From assembly GCA_020629415.1 (NCBI GenBank), contig JAHDDL010000014.1:22842-86841 (forward strand): DNA of 64,000 nt, given 5' to 3'. How positions within the stretch are numbered: position 1 is the first letter of the stretch; each line of letters opens with the position of its first letter. A program made the position numbers and the translations under genes. Shown here piece after piece: positions 45,377 through 54,490 of this stretch. The stretch is from Maribacter sp. (GTDB lineage: Bacteria > Bacteroidota > Bacteroidia > Flavobacteriales > Flavobacteriaceae). The notes under the pieces were generated by a model. It saw only the letters and a program-made list of their open reading frames with translations, was not told the origin of the DNA and ran no database searches.

Positions 45377-46303
45377 ATGAAAGTTACAGTTGTAGGTGCT
45401 GGTGCGGTAGGTGCTAGTTGTGCAGAGTACATTGCCATTAAGGATTTTGCATCGGAAGTGGTTATTTTGGACATTAAAGAAGGTTATGCTGAAGGAAAGG
45501 CGATGGATTTAATGCAAACGGCCTCTTTAAACGGATTTGATACAAAGATAACGGGCAGTACTAACGATTACGCTAAGACAGCTGATAGTCATGTTGCCGT
45601 AATTACTTCTGGTATACCAAGAAAACCTGGTATGACTAGAGAAGAATTGATCGGTATCAATGCCGGTATCGTTAAAACGGTTTCAAGTAATCTTTTAGAG
45701 CACTCACCTAATGTTATTATCATAGTGGTAAGTAACCCTATGGATACCATGACTTATTTGGTCCATAAAACTACTGGTTTACCTAAAAATAGAATTATTG
45801 GTATGGGTGGTGCTTTGGATAGCGCACGTTTTAAGTATCGTTTGGCAGAAGCAATGGAAGCTCCTATTTCTGATATTGACGGTATGGTAATTGGTGGGCA
45901 TAGTGACACCGGTATGGTTCCTTTAACTTCTCACGCAACTAGAAATAGTATTCGTGTATCTGAATTCTTGTCTGATGAAAGATTGGAGCAAGTTGCTGCT
46001 GATACTAAGGTTGGTGGTGCTACATTGACCAAATTATTAGGAACTAGTGCTTGGTATGCCCCTGGTGCTGCAGTTTCTTCAATGGTTCAGGCAATTGCTT
46101 GTGATCAAAAGAAAATGTTCCCTTGTTCTACAATGTTAGATGGAGAATACGGTTTAAAGGATATCTGTATAGGTGTTCCTGTAATCTTGGGTAAAGATGG
46201 TATCGAGAAAATAGTAGATATTCCATTAAGTGATGCAGAAAAAGCAAAAATGCAAGAAAGTGCTGCCGGTGTAACAAAGACCAATGGCCTTTTAGAGTTA
46301 TAG
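45377..46303 (+). CDS. mdh: Malate dehydrogenase
   Basis: A 308-residue NAD-dependent malate dehydrogenase of the LDH-like type found in Bacteroidota. VVGAGAVGASCAEYIA binds NAD at residues 4-19; TSGIPRKPGMTREELI is the mobile loop with substrate arginines; VVSNPMDTMT and MIIGGHSD-like IGGHSDTGMVP carry the catalytic Asp-His pair (His175). It interconverts malate and oxaloacetate in the TCA cycle. Monocistronic with a hairpin in its leader and a terminator behind. Confidence 0.95.
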   Translation: MKVTVVGAGAVGASCAEYIAIKDFASEVVILDIKEGYAEGKAMDLMQTASLNGFDTKITGSTNDYAKTADSHVAVITSGIPRKPGMTREELIGINAGIVKTVSSNLLEHSPNVIIIVVSNPMDTMTYLVHKTTGLPKNRIIGMGGALDSARFKYRLAEAMEAPISDIDGMVIGGHSDTGMVPLTSHATRNSIRVSEFLSDERLEQVAADTKVGGATLTKLLGTSAWYAPGAAVSSMVQAIACDQKKMFPCSTMLDGEYGLKDICIGVPVILGKDGIEKIVDIPLSDAEKAKMQESAAGVTKTNGLLEL

Positions 46304-46330
46304 TTTAACTACGCTTAACAATAGAACAGA

Positions 46331-46369
46331 GTCCTTATAGTCTAACTATAAGGATTTTGTTTTTTTTAT
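46331..46369 (+). terminator. Terminator of mdh
   Basis: TCCTTATAGT-CTA-ACTATAAGGA perfect hairpin, then TTTTGTTTTTTTT. Confidence 0.85.
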
Positions 46370-46428
46370 TAGGCATACCTTGGTGGTATATATGTAAAAA
46401 ATATACTACTTAGAATAATCTTTCTTTT

Positions 46429-46436
46429 TATATTTG
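46429..46436 (+). promoter_or_regulatory. -7 promoter element almost touching the next start codon
   Basis: TATATTTG matches the consensus exactly and ends only four bases before the ATG at 46441, suggesting an mRNA with little or no leader. Confidence 0.5.
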
Positions 46437-46440
46437 CCGC

Positions 46441-47058
46441 ATGAATGCAAAATGGTGCGTAAGTACTTTATTTATTATTCTAGCCTTATTGGGGCTAAGT
46501 CAAGAGCAAACTAAAGCTTCTAATCAACAAATTGTACTGCAATTTGAAGATGTAGAATTAGCTTCGGAATCCGCGCATGATGATATTTTGGAGGCAATTA
46601 CCACCAAGCTTGAGATTCTAGGAGTTAATAGCGTTGAAATTATAGAGAATAACGGTGCTGAGTTAAGTATACGTTACTATAGTGATATTGATGCAATTAG
46701 TGTAAAAAAGTTTTTGTCCGAAGAAAATGAACGGGCACTTTCCCACGAAGAAGGGTTTCCTTCGGATTATCCATCAGAAGAACTTCCTGAAACGTATAAC
46801 CTTGTTGTATCCGATCTTCATCAGCAAGCTGAACATGGGGTTACTTTAAATGCAACTATCGTTGCTGTTCAAAAGCAGATAACCAAAAAAATAACCGATC
46901 CGGTATTATTACCGTTTTGTAATGCTGTAGCATTAGAACAAGATGTTCTTGTAAATACGGCTTTTAAGATCAATAGAACTATTGCAATAGCAATAGATAA
47001 TACTTCACAAATAATTCCAGAAGTAAGGGCGGGGCCTTGCACATGTGGAAATAGTTAA
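46441..47058 (+). CDS. Hypothetical secreted protein
   Basis: A 205-residue protein with a hydrophobic N-terminus (CVSTLFIILALLGLSQEQ) that should act as a signal peptide or membrane anchor. The mature part has mixed alpha-beta content: a ferredoxin-like start (QQIVLQFEDVELASESAHDD), a middle loop rich in E, S and P, and a C-terminal helix-strand ending GPCTCGNS with two cysteines. I do not recognise a family. It lies between mdh and secDF with its own promoter box. Confidence 0.65.
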   Translation: MNAKWCVSTLFIILALLGLSQEQTKASNQQIVLQFEDVELASESAHDDILEAITTKLEILGVNSVEIIENNGAELSIRYYSDIDAISVKKFLSEENERALSHEEGFPSDYPSEELPETYNLVVSDLHQQAEHGVTLNATIVAVQKQITKKITDPVLLPFCNAVALEQDVLVNTAFKINRTIAIAIDNTSQIIPEVRAGPCTCGNS

Positions 47059-47175
47059 TTTCCGATAACATATACGAACACTAAGGAGCGTAATGACTTT
47101 TAACGTAAAGGTTCGTTGCCTTGGTTTTTAACATACACACAATCTTAATCAACATAAATTAAATAAACTATTAAA

Positions 47176-50163
47176 ATGCAAAACAAAGGACTTATAAAGC
47201 TGTTTGCTTTATTATTTGGGTTAGTCAGTATTTACCAGCTATCCTATACTTTCGTAACCAGTAAAGTAGAAAAAGAAGCGAACACTTTCGCTGCTAGCCG
47301 TATTTCTGAATCTGAAGAAGGCTATATAGCAAAAAGAGAGGCTGCAGCTGCTAGCTATCTTGATTCTATTGGTAACAACCCTGTTTTTGGGTATACCAAC
47401 TATAATGAAGCTAAAAAGAAAGAACTAAATAAAGGTCTTGACCTTAAAGGTGGTATCAACGTTACCTTACAGATTTCTATTAAGGATATCCTTAAAGGGT
47501 TGGCTAATAATACCAAGAGCCCAATATTCAATAAAGCACTAGCTGATGCAGATGCTGCTGCTAGTAATAGTGATGACACGTATATCGATTTGTTTTTTGA
47601 AGCTTTCGATAATATTAAAGGTGATACTAAATTAGCTTCACCAGATATCTTTGCCAATAAAGGTCTTAGTGATGAGATCAACTTTCAAATGTCAGATGAT
47701 GAGGTTAAGCCTATCATCCGTAGAAAAATAGATGAGTCCATCGTTTCTGCTTTTGAGGTACTAAGAGAACGTATAGATGGTTTTGGTGTTACACAGCCTA
47801 ACATTCAAAGAGAAGGTAACTCTGGTCGTATTTTGGTAGAATTGCCAGGTGCTAGAGATATCGCTAGAGCACAAGATCTTTTATCAAGTACTGCTCAATT
47901 AGAATTTTGGGAAACGTACAAGCAAAGTAATACCAGCTTCAGTACGTTCCTTATTCAAGCGAACGAGAAATTAAAAACAATTGTTGAGGTTAAGCAACCA
48001 GAACAAGTTAAAGAAGAGTCTGAATTAGATTCATTATTATCTGATGTTTCTGCTGATTCTTTAGATTTAGCGACACAGGTTAATCCTTTATACGAATTAT
48101 TGATTCCTGCTAACCCAGGATCAAACGCAATGTTCCGTGCCGCAATAAAAGATACGGCAACTATTGGTTCTTATTTAAGAATGCCGGAAATCAGAAGATT
48201 ATTGCCTGCTGATATACAGTTTACAAAATTTGTTTGGGAAAGACCTTCATCAGAAGATACTGAGGTTATTGATTTATACGCATTGAAGTCTAACCGCGAG
48301 GGTACACCAAGAATTAGTGGTGATGTTGTTAGTGATGCTAGAGCAGATTTTGATCAGTTCAGTAAGCCTGCCGTTTCAATGACCATGAATACAAAAGGTG
48401 CCAAGGAATGGGAAAAATTAACCGGTGATGCTTACACCAACCAGACCGGTATTGCTATTGTATTGGATAATAAAGTATACACAGCTCCTGGTGTTTCTTC
48501 AGGTCCAATCTCTGGTGGTCGTTCAGAAATTACGGGCGACTTTACCGTAAACGAGACTAAAGATATTTCTAACGTGCTTAGAGCTGGTAAACTTCCTGCT
48601 TCTGCAGAAATCATTCAATCGGAAATTGTTGGTCCTTCATTGGGTCAAGAAGCTATTGATAGTGGTTTTATGTCATTCTTGATCGCTTTTGTAATCGTTC
48701 TTTTATGGATGATCGGTTATTATGGTAAAGCAGGTGTATTTGCGGATATCGCTTTAATGTTGAACATCTTATTAATATTCGGTGTATTGACTAGTTTAAA
48801 TGCGGTACTGACTTTACCTGGTATTGCCGGTATTGTTTTAACGCTTGGTATGTCTGTTGATGCTAACGTACTGATCTTTGAACGTATTAAAGAAGAGTTG
48901 GCAAAAGGTAAAGGTAAGAGCCAAGCTGTTGCAGATGGTTTTTGTAATGAATTGTCTTCAATTTTAGATGCGAACATTACTACAGGTTTAACTGCGGTTA
49001 TCTTATTTATTTTTGGATCAGGTCCAATTAAAGGTTTCGCAACTACCTTACTTATTGGTATTATAACATCCTTATTTACTGCAATATTCATCACTCGTTT
49101 GTTAATTGACTGGTATATTAGTGGGAAAGGTAGAAGTTTGGATTTCTCTACTGGCATCACTAAAAACCTTTTCAAAGGAATTAATGTTGATTTCTTGAAG
49201 AAAAGAAAAATAGCTTACGTAATATCAGGAATTTTAATAGCAGTTGGTTTATTCTCATTATTAGCAGGACCTGGATTACAAAAGGGTGTAGATTTTATAG
49301 GAGGACGTTCATATACTGTTCGTTTTGAGAATCCAGTAAATCCTTCTGAAATAACATCAGAATTGAATACCGTATTTGGTAGCGGAACAAATGTGAAAAC
49401 ATATGGCGAGTCTAACCAAGTAAAAATTACCACGCCTTATAAAGTAGATGTAGAGGGTATAGAAGTGGATACTGAAATTCAGGATAAACTTTACACTTCC
49501 CTTCAGAAGTATTTGCCGGACGGGTTTAGTAAAGAAGCCTTCGTATTGGGCGGTGTTGATGATGAAGCAGTTGGTATTTTGGCATCTGTAAAGGTTGGTC
49601 CAACAATTGCAGATGATATTCAGAAAAACGCATTCTTGGCTATTTTAGGGTCATTACTTGTAGTGTTCCTATATATTTTAATAAGATTTAGAAGATGGCA
49701 ATTCTCATTGGGTGCTGTAACTGCAGTATTCCATGATGTATTGATCGTACTTGGTGTATTCTCTATATTCGGTAAGCTAATGCCATTTAACATGGAAATC
49801 GATCAAGCGTTCATTGCGGCGATCCTGACCGTAATTGGTTACTCGCTGAATGATACCGTGGTAGTATTTGACCGTATTCGTGAAACTTTGGCCGAACGTG
49901 GCTGGAAAGGTGGTTCTAACATTAACTACGCTATTAATACCACGTTAAGTAGAACATTGAATACATCTTTGACTACATTGGTAGTATTATTGGCAATCTT
50001 TATTTTTGGAGGTGAGTCATTAAGAGGATTTATGTTCGCAATGATCGTAGGTGTTCTTGTAGGTACATATTCATCTGTATTTATTGCAACCCCGGTAATG
50101 TTCGATGCATTGAGCAAGAAAATTACTTCGGGCAATGCTAAGCCTTCTACTGAAGTAGAATAA
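47176..50163 (+). CDS. secDF: Fused protein-export membrane protein SecDF
   Basis: A 995-residue fusion of SecD and SecF, the typical form in Bacteroidota. SecD half: one N-terminal helix, LDLKGGINVTLQISIKD, a large periplasmic head (P1) and five helices including GIVLTLGMSVDANVLIFERI. SecF half (from about residue 650): RKIAYVISGILIAVGL, a small periplasmic domain with GVDFIGGRSYTVRF, and helices with VIGYSLNDTVVVFDRIRE. SecDF uses the proton gradient to pull exported proteins across the inner membrane. A strong hairpin terminator follows; it stands alone. Confidence 0.96.
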   Translation: MQNKGLIKLFALLFGLVSIYQLSYTFVTSKVEKEANTFAASRISESEEGYIAKREAAAASYLDSIGNNPVFGYTNYNEAKKKELNKGLDLKGGINVTLQISIKDILKGLANNTKSPIFNKALADADAAASNSDDTYIDLFFEAFDNIKGDTKLASPDIFANKGLSDEINFQMSDDEVKPIIRRKIDESIVSAFEVLRERIDGFGVTQPNIQREGNSGRILVELPGARDIARAQDLLSSTAQLEFWETYKQSNTSFSTFLIQANEKLKTIVEVKQPEQVKEESELDSLLSDVSADSLDLATQVNPLYELLIPANPGSNAMFRAAIKDTATIGSYLRMPEIRRLLPADIQFTKFVWERPSSEDTEVIDLYALKSNREGTPRISGDVVSDARADFDQFSKPAVSMTMNTKGAKEWEKLTGDAYTNQTGIAIVLDNKVYTAPGVSSGPISGGRSEITGDFTVNETKDISNVLRAGKLPASAEIIQSEIVGPSLGQEAIDSGFMSFLIAFVIVLLWMIGYYGKAGVFADIALMLNILLIFGVLTSLNAVLTLPGIAGIVLTLGMSVDANVLIFERIKEELAKGKGKSQAVADGFCNELSSILDANITTGLTAVILFIFGSGPIKGFATTLLIGIITSLFTAIFITRLLIDWYISGKGRSLDFSTGITKNLFKGINVDFLKKRKIAYVISGILIAVGLFSLLAGPGLQKGVDFIGGRSYTVRFENPVNPSEITSELNTVFGSGTNVKTYGESNQVKITTPYKVDVEGIEVDTEIQDKLYTSLQKYLPDGFSKEAFVLGGVDDEAVGILASVKVGPTIADDIQKNAFLAILGSLLVVFLYILIRFRRWQFSLGAVTAVFHDVLIVLGVFSIFGKLMPFNMEIDQAFIAAILTVIGYSLNDTVVVFDRIRETLAERGWKGGSNINYAINTTLSRTLNTSLTTLVVLLAIFIFGGESLRGFMFAMIVGVLVGTYSSVFIATPVMFDALSKKITSGNAKPSTEVE

Positions 50164-50184
50164 TAGTCTAACTAACTCAAATAG

Positions 50185-50216
50185 AAAAAGCCGTTCAGAA
50201 ATGAACGGCTTTTTTA
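50185..50216. terminator. Bidirectional terminator after secDF
   Basis: AAAAAGCCGTTCA-GAAA-TGAACGGCTTTTT, perfect arms, between convergent genes. Confidence 0.88.
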
Positions 50217-50235
50217 TTTCATAAGGCTTCTTTTG

Positions 50236-51462
50236 CTAGTGAATTATACCTGCTGAGCCATGCTCACCGGGTATAAGTTTTAAAATCTTTTTAGGATGTA
50301 GCCCTTTTTCTTGTCTATGGGAAACAAAAATGATTGCGGTATCTGTTTCATTGGCAAATTTATTGACCAACGCAACCAATAACCTAGCGGATTTACTGTC
50401 CATATCTGCCGTTGGTTCATCCAAAATTAAAATTGGAGGTCTTTTGACCATGGCACGCGCCGTCATTACCAACCGTTGTTGACCCATGGATAAAGCGTTA
50501 AAATATTTATTTTTTACATCTTGTAAACCTAAAAGGTTCAGCCATTGATCAATGATTTTTTTTTGAACATCTGTAGGTATGGTATATAGCCCTACGGAGT
50601 CCGTTAAACCAGAAATGAGCATGTACTGTACAGATTGCCAGCCATGAAATTTAAGAGTCATTGCAGGTGCGTAGTAGCCTATTTTCTCTTTAATGTCCCA
50701 AACACTTTCTCCACTTCCTTTTTTGTTTCCGAACAAATAGATTTCCTGACCGTATGCTTTTGGGTTGTCACCGAATATCATGGAAAGCATGGTAGATTTA
50801 CCACTACCGTTTGCACCAGAAAGCTGCCAGAAATCACCCTTCTTTACTGTCCAATTAATGTTGTTCAATATAGGCTTCTCACCATAGGAGACACTTACAT
50901 CCTTAAAGTCTATTAAGGTATTCTTTAAATTGGTAAAAGATGTGGTAGATGCAGGAATATTGATGAAGTTGAAAGTTTCTGGGATGTCACTTTCATCAAG
51001 TGCCGAATCTTCAATTATCAAAAAATCATTTTTTTCTAAATAGCCAAAGTTGTTTATAAAGGGAAGTGTATCTTCTTTTCTACTTGCCAATTGAATGAAG
51101 GTAATGTCTTTTGCATGTTTTTTCAATATCGATTTTAATTCTTCTTGAAAAGCAAAGTCTAAATTTTCAAATGGATTGTCAAGAATTATATAATCTGGTT
51201 TTTCTGACAGTAAATAATGAAGTAGCGCTCTTTTCTGCTCCCCACTAGACATAGTTTCTAATTTTTGGTGCTCAGAGCTAAGAATTTTCTTGTCATACCT
51301 ATCTTCATCTTCTATAAGCTTGTCTAAAGTCAATGCGGAAAATAGCAGTCCATTTTTAGGTTTGAACTCTTCTAAGGCCAAAGGTATTCTTCTGTGTTGA
51401 AAATCATTGATGAAGCCTTTTTTGTCAGAATTATTATCTAAATATATTACCCAATGATTCAT
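50236..51462 (-). CDS. Double ABC ATPase, ModF-like, with incomplete first half
   Basis: A 408-residue soluble protein with two ABC-type halves. The second half (about 190-408) is complete: Walker A LSGANGSGKSTM, Q-loop region KIGYYAPA, signature LSMGQQRLVM and Walker B ILILDEPTADMDS. The first half keeps the signature MSSGEQKRALL and Walker B-like DYIILDNPFENLD but no Walker A is present in front, so it probably cannot bind ATP on its own. The layout recalls ModF-type ATPases with no membrane partner. Directly adjacent (no gap) to the acetyltransferase gene upstream. Confidence 0.82.
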   Translation of the reverse strand: MNHWVIYLDNNSDKKGFINDFQHRRIPLALEEFKPKNGLLFSALTLDKLIEDEDRYDKKILSSEHQKLETMSSGEQKRALLHYLLSEKPDYIILDNPFENLDFAFQEELKSILKKHAKDITFIQLASRKEDTLPFINNFGYLEKNDFLIIEDSALDESDIPETFNFINIPASTTSFTNLKNTLIDFKDVSVSYGEKPILNNINWTVKKGDFWQLSGANGSGKSTMLSMIFGDNPKAYGQEIYLFGNKKGSGESVWDIKEKIGYYAPAMTLKFHGWQSVQYMLISGLTDSVGLYTIPTDVQKKIIDQWLNLLGLQDVKNKYFNALSMGQQRLVMTARAMVKRPPILILDEPTADMDSKSARLLVALVNKFANETDTAIIFVSHRQEKGLHPKKILKLIPGEHGSAGIIH

Positions 51463-51984
51463 TTATGTATTTATTCTAAAAATATGAACTTTGTTGTTAT
51501 GGTAGGTGGTTGTAAAGTCTAAAAACATTCCGTTTTTTAAAGCAGTTTTTTGTGAGGGTATATTATCAATCTGTATAATTGAAATTAAACTTTTGGTCCA
51601 TTCTTTTTGAAAGGCAATTTTCTTACACTTCTCAGCGGCTTCAAATGCAAAGCCTTGCCGCCAGTATTCTGGCAGTATGGAATAGCCTATTTCAAATTCC
51701 TTTTTACCATCTACTTCTTGTATGAGTACTCCACAAAGACCCACTAACGTATTGGAACCTTTTAAAAATAGCGCGTTCATACCACCTAAATTGTTATTAT
51801 ATCGCTCAAATATTCTGTCAAATTGTTGTTGGCAAGCTGCAATTGGATCTTTTGGTAATCCTGCCCAATATTGGCTACTTAAAGGTTCTTCGTGAAAGGG
51901 TAGCCAATTTTCAAAATCGAATGGTGTTACTTCTTTAAAAAGTAAGCGTTCAGATTCTTCATTGAATAATACGTACTTTGGCAT
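51463..51984 (-). CDS. GNAT-family N-acetyltransferase (RimJ/RimL-like)
   Basis: A 173-residue GNAT protein. RLLFKEVTPFDFENWLPFHE is the family's opening strand-helix, GLCGVLIQEVDGKKEFEIGY is the central beta hairpin, and LPEYWRQGFAFEAAEKC supplies the acetyl-CoA pyrophosphate loop (R/Q-x-x-G-x-A). SLISIIQIDNIPSQKTALKNG is the C-terminal part. Proteins of this subgroup acetylate amino groups of ribosomal proteins or small molecules. The stop codon directly touches the start of the ABC ATPase gene, so the two are one transcript. Confidence 0.88.
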   Translation of the reverse strand: MPKYVLFNEESERLLFKEVTPFDFENWLPFHEEPLSSQYWAGLPKDPIAACQQQFDRIFERYNNNLGGMNALFLKGSNTLVGLCGVLIQEVDGKKEFEIGYSILPEYWRQGFAFEAAEKCKKIAFQKEWTKSLISIIQIDNIPSQKTALKNGMFLDFTTTYHNNKVHIFRINT

Positions 51985-52012
51985 TAAACGATATTAAATA
52001 AGAAAGTCGAAA

Positions 52013-52507
52013 TTACTTTCTGCTAAAACTGATGCTGTCACCAATAGAAAGCCCCAATTCTTGTGCTAGGCCACCATTTATTTCTAGAACATATTTGATG
52101 GGAACCTGTGATGATAGACCGGTTTCGTTAAGTGGCTGTGCATTTTCTTGGAAACTAGCAATTTTTAAATCATCCTTTATGTAAATAATATCTAGAGGAA
52201 ACTCTGTATTTTTCATATAAAAAGAATGCATTCTCTGGTCTGGGAATATAAATAACATCCCTTGATCTTCATCCATTCCTTTGCGGTACATGAGTCCCGT
52301 CTGTGTTTCGTAATCTGTTTCTGCAAACTCTATATTAAACTGACCCTTAATGGTGTCGGTCGTATTTAAAAAGATGGTTAAATCTCCTTCATGTGTAAAA
52401 TCTATACTCTCTGTAGCAATCGTTTTTTTTGGTTCTTCTTTACAGGAGCAGACCAGTAACATTGTTGCCATTATGATAACTGTACTTTTATAGATAGTTC
52501 TCAACAT
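52013..52507 (-). CDS. DUF192 lipoprotein
   Basis: A 164-residue protein with lipoprotein signal MATMLLVCSC. The DUF192 domain follows: FAETDYETQTGLMYRKGMDE, QGMLFIFPDQRMHSFYMKNT (the conserved W/F-M-K/R-x-T stretch) and PLDIIYIKDDLKI, ending in YVLEINGG. The function of DUF192 is not known, though it is nearly universal as a secreted small beta domain. Its ATG overlaps the lgt stop codon (TAATG), so it is translated with lgt, the enzyme that would lipidate it. Confidence 0.9.
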   Translation of the reverse strand: MLRTIYKSTVIIMATMLLVCSCKEEPKKTIATESIDFTHEGDLTIFLNTTDTIKGQFNIEFAETDYETQTGLMYRKGMDEDQGMLFIFPDQRMHSFYMKNTEFPLDIIYIKDDLKIASFQENAQPLNETGLSSQVPIKYVLEINGGLAQELGLSIGDSISFSRK

Positions 52508-53469
52508 TATGCAGTTTTAGTTTTTTTGAACATGAAATAAAAACCAATAAGAATAAATGGTATGCTCAACCATTGACCGGTTGACAATAGCCCTAAAGAT
52601 TCTTCAAACCCACCTTGACTTTTCTTTACAAATTCTGCTAAGAAACGAACAGTCCATAACAACACAAAAAATAGACCGAACAGGTAACCGGGTTTATTCT
52701 TTTTATCAGTTTTCCAGTATAGAAAATATAGCAGTACAAAGATTAAAAGATAGCCTATACCTTCGTATAACTGTGCCGGATGACGGTAGGGTATCTCAGC
52801 TAAATATTGAGAAAATTGCGGGTTGTTCTCTATAGCTGCATAAGCGGCATTTACAGTTTTTTCCTGTGTAATACCCAGTGCCTTTGATGGATGTAAATCG
52901 TCTGAATCGCGAATAAATTTAGTAGCGAATATGAAATTTTCATCTACCACTTTACCATTTATTTCAGAGTTGAAAAAGTTACCTAAACGTACACAGAAAC
53001 AGCCTATTGCCACAGGTATTGTCATTCTGTCGAATATCCAAAGCATATTAAACTCAGGGAATTTTCTGGTGTAAAGGTATGTACCAATTATAATACCTAT
53101 GGTTGCCCCATGGCTTGCCAAACCGGCAAAACCTGTAAATTCATAACCATTAATTAAACCAAACAGTAAACTACCTGTATCACTTTCGCGAACAGGGATC
53201 AAAATTTCAATAAGGTGATTGGAATAATATGCCCAGTCATAAAAAAATACATGCCCTAATCTAGCCCCTAACATGGTACTTAAAACCGTATAAATGAAAA
53301 GCGAGTCTAGTTGCTCTACAGATTTTTTTTCGTTGAGGAATATCTTTTTCATAATAAACCAACCTAAAGCAAAGGCGGTTATCCAAAGTAGGTTGTAATA
53401 CTTAATTTGTATGAACCCTATGTTGAAAAGTGTCTCGTTCGGATTCCAAGTAATTCCTAAGAAATGCAT
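52507..53469 (-). CDS. lgt: Prolipoprotein diacylglyceryl transferase
   Basis: A 320-residue inner-membrane enzyme with about seven helices. Signature elements are present: GARLGHVFFYDWAYY, GFAGLASHGATIGIIIGTYL (catalytic His region), the Lgt signature CVRLGNFFNSEINGK, and YRHPAQLYEGIGYL. It moves diacylglycerol from phosphatidylglycerol to the cysteine of lipoproteins, consistent with the many lipoproteins coded nearby. Overlaps the DUF192 gene by one base. Confidence 0.95.
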   Translation of the reverse strand: MHFLGITWNPNETLFNIGFIQIKYYNLLWITAFALGWFIMKKIFLNEKKSVEQLDSLFIYTVLSTMLGARLGHVFFYDWAYYSNHLIEILIPVRESDTGSLLFGLINGYEFTGFAGLASHGATIGIIIGTYLYTRKFPEFNMLWIFDRMTIPVAIGCFCVRLGNFFNSEINGKVVDENFIFATKFIRDSDDLHPSKALGITQEKTVNAAYAAIENNPQFSQYLAEIPYRHPAQLYEGIGYLLIFVLLYFLYWKTDKKNKPGYLFGLFFVLLWTVRFLAEFVKKSQGGFEESLGLLSTGQWLSIPFILIGFYFMFKKTKTA

Positions 53470-53766
53470 GTGTTGAATTTTGAAAGGCTAAGATAATAAA
53501 ATAGAAATCTACCTAGGCTTTAGAATTGGGAAATCGGTTTTGCTCTTGGTTAAAAAAAGAATATAGAAAAGAGATAATAGAATATAGAATAGATGCTAGA
53601 AAAGAGAAAAACTTGGTTATTTGACTATGTCAAAGTTATTATCAACTGAACTTTTAAATTTAATTAGCTTTTTGTTTGAGTTTGAGTTTGCGATTGATTT
53701 TTGAACTTGAACTTGAACTTGAACTTAAACTTGAATTTTGTGTTTGTGTTTGTGTTTGAACTTGAA
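53470..53766. repeat. Non-coding spacer with degenerate hexanucleotide tandem repeats
   Basis: The part from 53672 to 53766 is made of six-base units: TTTGAG twice, TTGAAC four times (53701-53724), a variant TTAAAC, TTTGTG three times (53737-53756) and TTGAAC again. It begins right after the yidD stop. The part 53560-53610 is a looser repeat of AGAATATAGAAAAGAG-like purine units. No gene is credible here; a low-complexity frame on the minus strand is an effect of the repeat. Confidence 0.75.
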
Positions 53767-53988
53767 TTAGGGAACAGGATCATAACCTTTACCTCCCCAA
53801 GGATTACAGCTAAAAATTCGTTTGGTAGCCATCCATCCACCTTTAAATAGCCCATGTTTTTTTAGTGCCTCAACCGTATAATGCGAGCAAGTAGGAGAGT
53901 ATCTACAGGTAGCCGGCGTATACGGGGAAATTGCCGTTTGATAAAACCGGATTAAAAATATGAAGGGAGCAATAAGAATTTTTTTCAA
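53767..53988 (-). CDS. yidD: Membrane protein insertion efficiency factor YidD
   Basis: A 73-residue protein with all conserved YidD parts: [20 protein letters not shown], the cysteine region [16 protein letters not shown] and the C-terminal [18 protein letters not shown]. It is a small membrane-associated factor that helps YidC-dependent insertion. Tandem hexanucleotide repeats begin directly behind its stop codon. Confidence 0.94.
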   Translation of the reverse strand: MKKILIAPFIFLIRFYQTAISPYTPATCRYSPTCSHYTVEALKKHGLFKGGWMATKRIFSCNPWGGKGYDPVP

Positions 53989-54103
53989 CGTGATCTTATT
54001 AATAAAATATTGATTCTTACAAATTTACTATAAAACGGCGAACTGCATAAAATAAGAAGTCCGGATGTATTGCATCCAGACTTCCAACAAAAATGGTTTC
54101 TGT

Positions 54104-54478
54104 TTAGGCGCCTATTCTTATGGGTTCTAGATGTTCGGCCTCTTCTTCGGAGTATATTCTGGATTTTATTAAAAACCGAAGTCCTAAAGGAATTTCCAAG
54201 GAAAAGCTTGATCCAATTCCTGGAACGACATCTACAGTCAATTGGGTATGTTTCCAATATTCAAACTGATCTCTGGACATATGAAAATCGCAACCTTCAA
54301 TAGTGCCTAGCCAAACATCGTTATCATCGAGCATTAAATCACCCATTTCAAAACACATGGGCGAGGAGCCATCACAACAACCACCACTTTGATGAAACAT
54401 AAGTTCACCGTGTTTCTCTTTTAGCTGTGCAATTACTTCTGCGGCTTTTTTAGTTACCAAAACTCTTTTTGTCTTCAT
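54104..54478 (-). CDS. DUF779 protein linked to aldehyde dehydrogenase
   Basis: A 124-residue DUF779 protein. FHQSGGCCDGSSPMCFEMG carries a cysteine pair plus a further cysteine, and GTIEGCDFHMSRDQFEYWKH is the second conserved block. The family is regularly found beside aldehyde dehydrogenase genes of the acetaldehyde type, and its cysteines suggest metal or redox chemistry, but the role is not established. Here it lies 12 bases after the dehydrogenase gene in the same operon. Confidence 0.9.
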   Translation of the reverse strand: MKTKRVLVTKKAAEVIAQLKEKHGELMFHQSGGCCDGSSPMCFEMGDLMLDDNDVWLGTIEGCDFHMSRDQFEYWKHTQLTVDVVPGIGSSFSLEIPLGLRFLIKSRIYSEEEAEHLEPIRIGA

Positions 54479-54490
54479 CGTATTTCGTTT

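Noticed and set aside
48720-49175. 151-residue antisense frame inside secDF
   Set aside because: Shadow frame; secDF is fully supported in this interval.
53664-53855. Minus-strand frame coding a KF/NT/QT low-complexity protein
   Set aside because: It is a translation of the hexanucleotide repeats and overlaps yidD in another frame.
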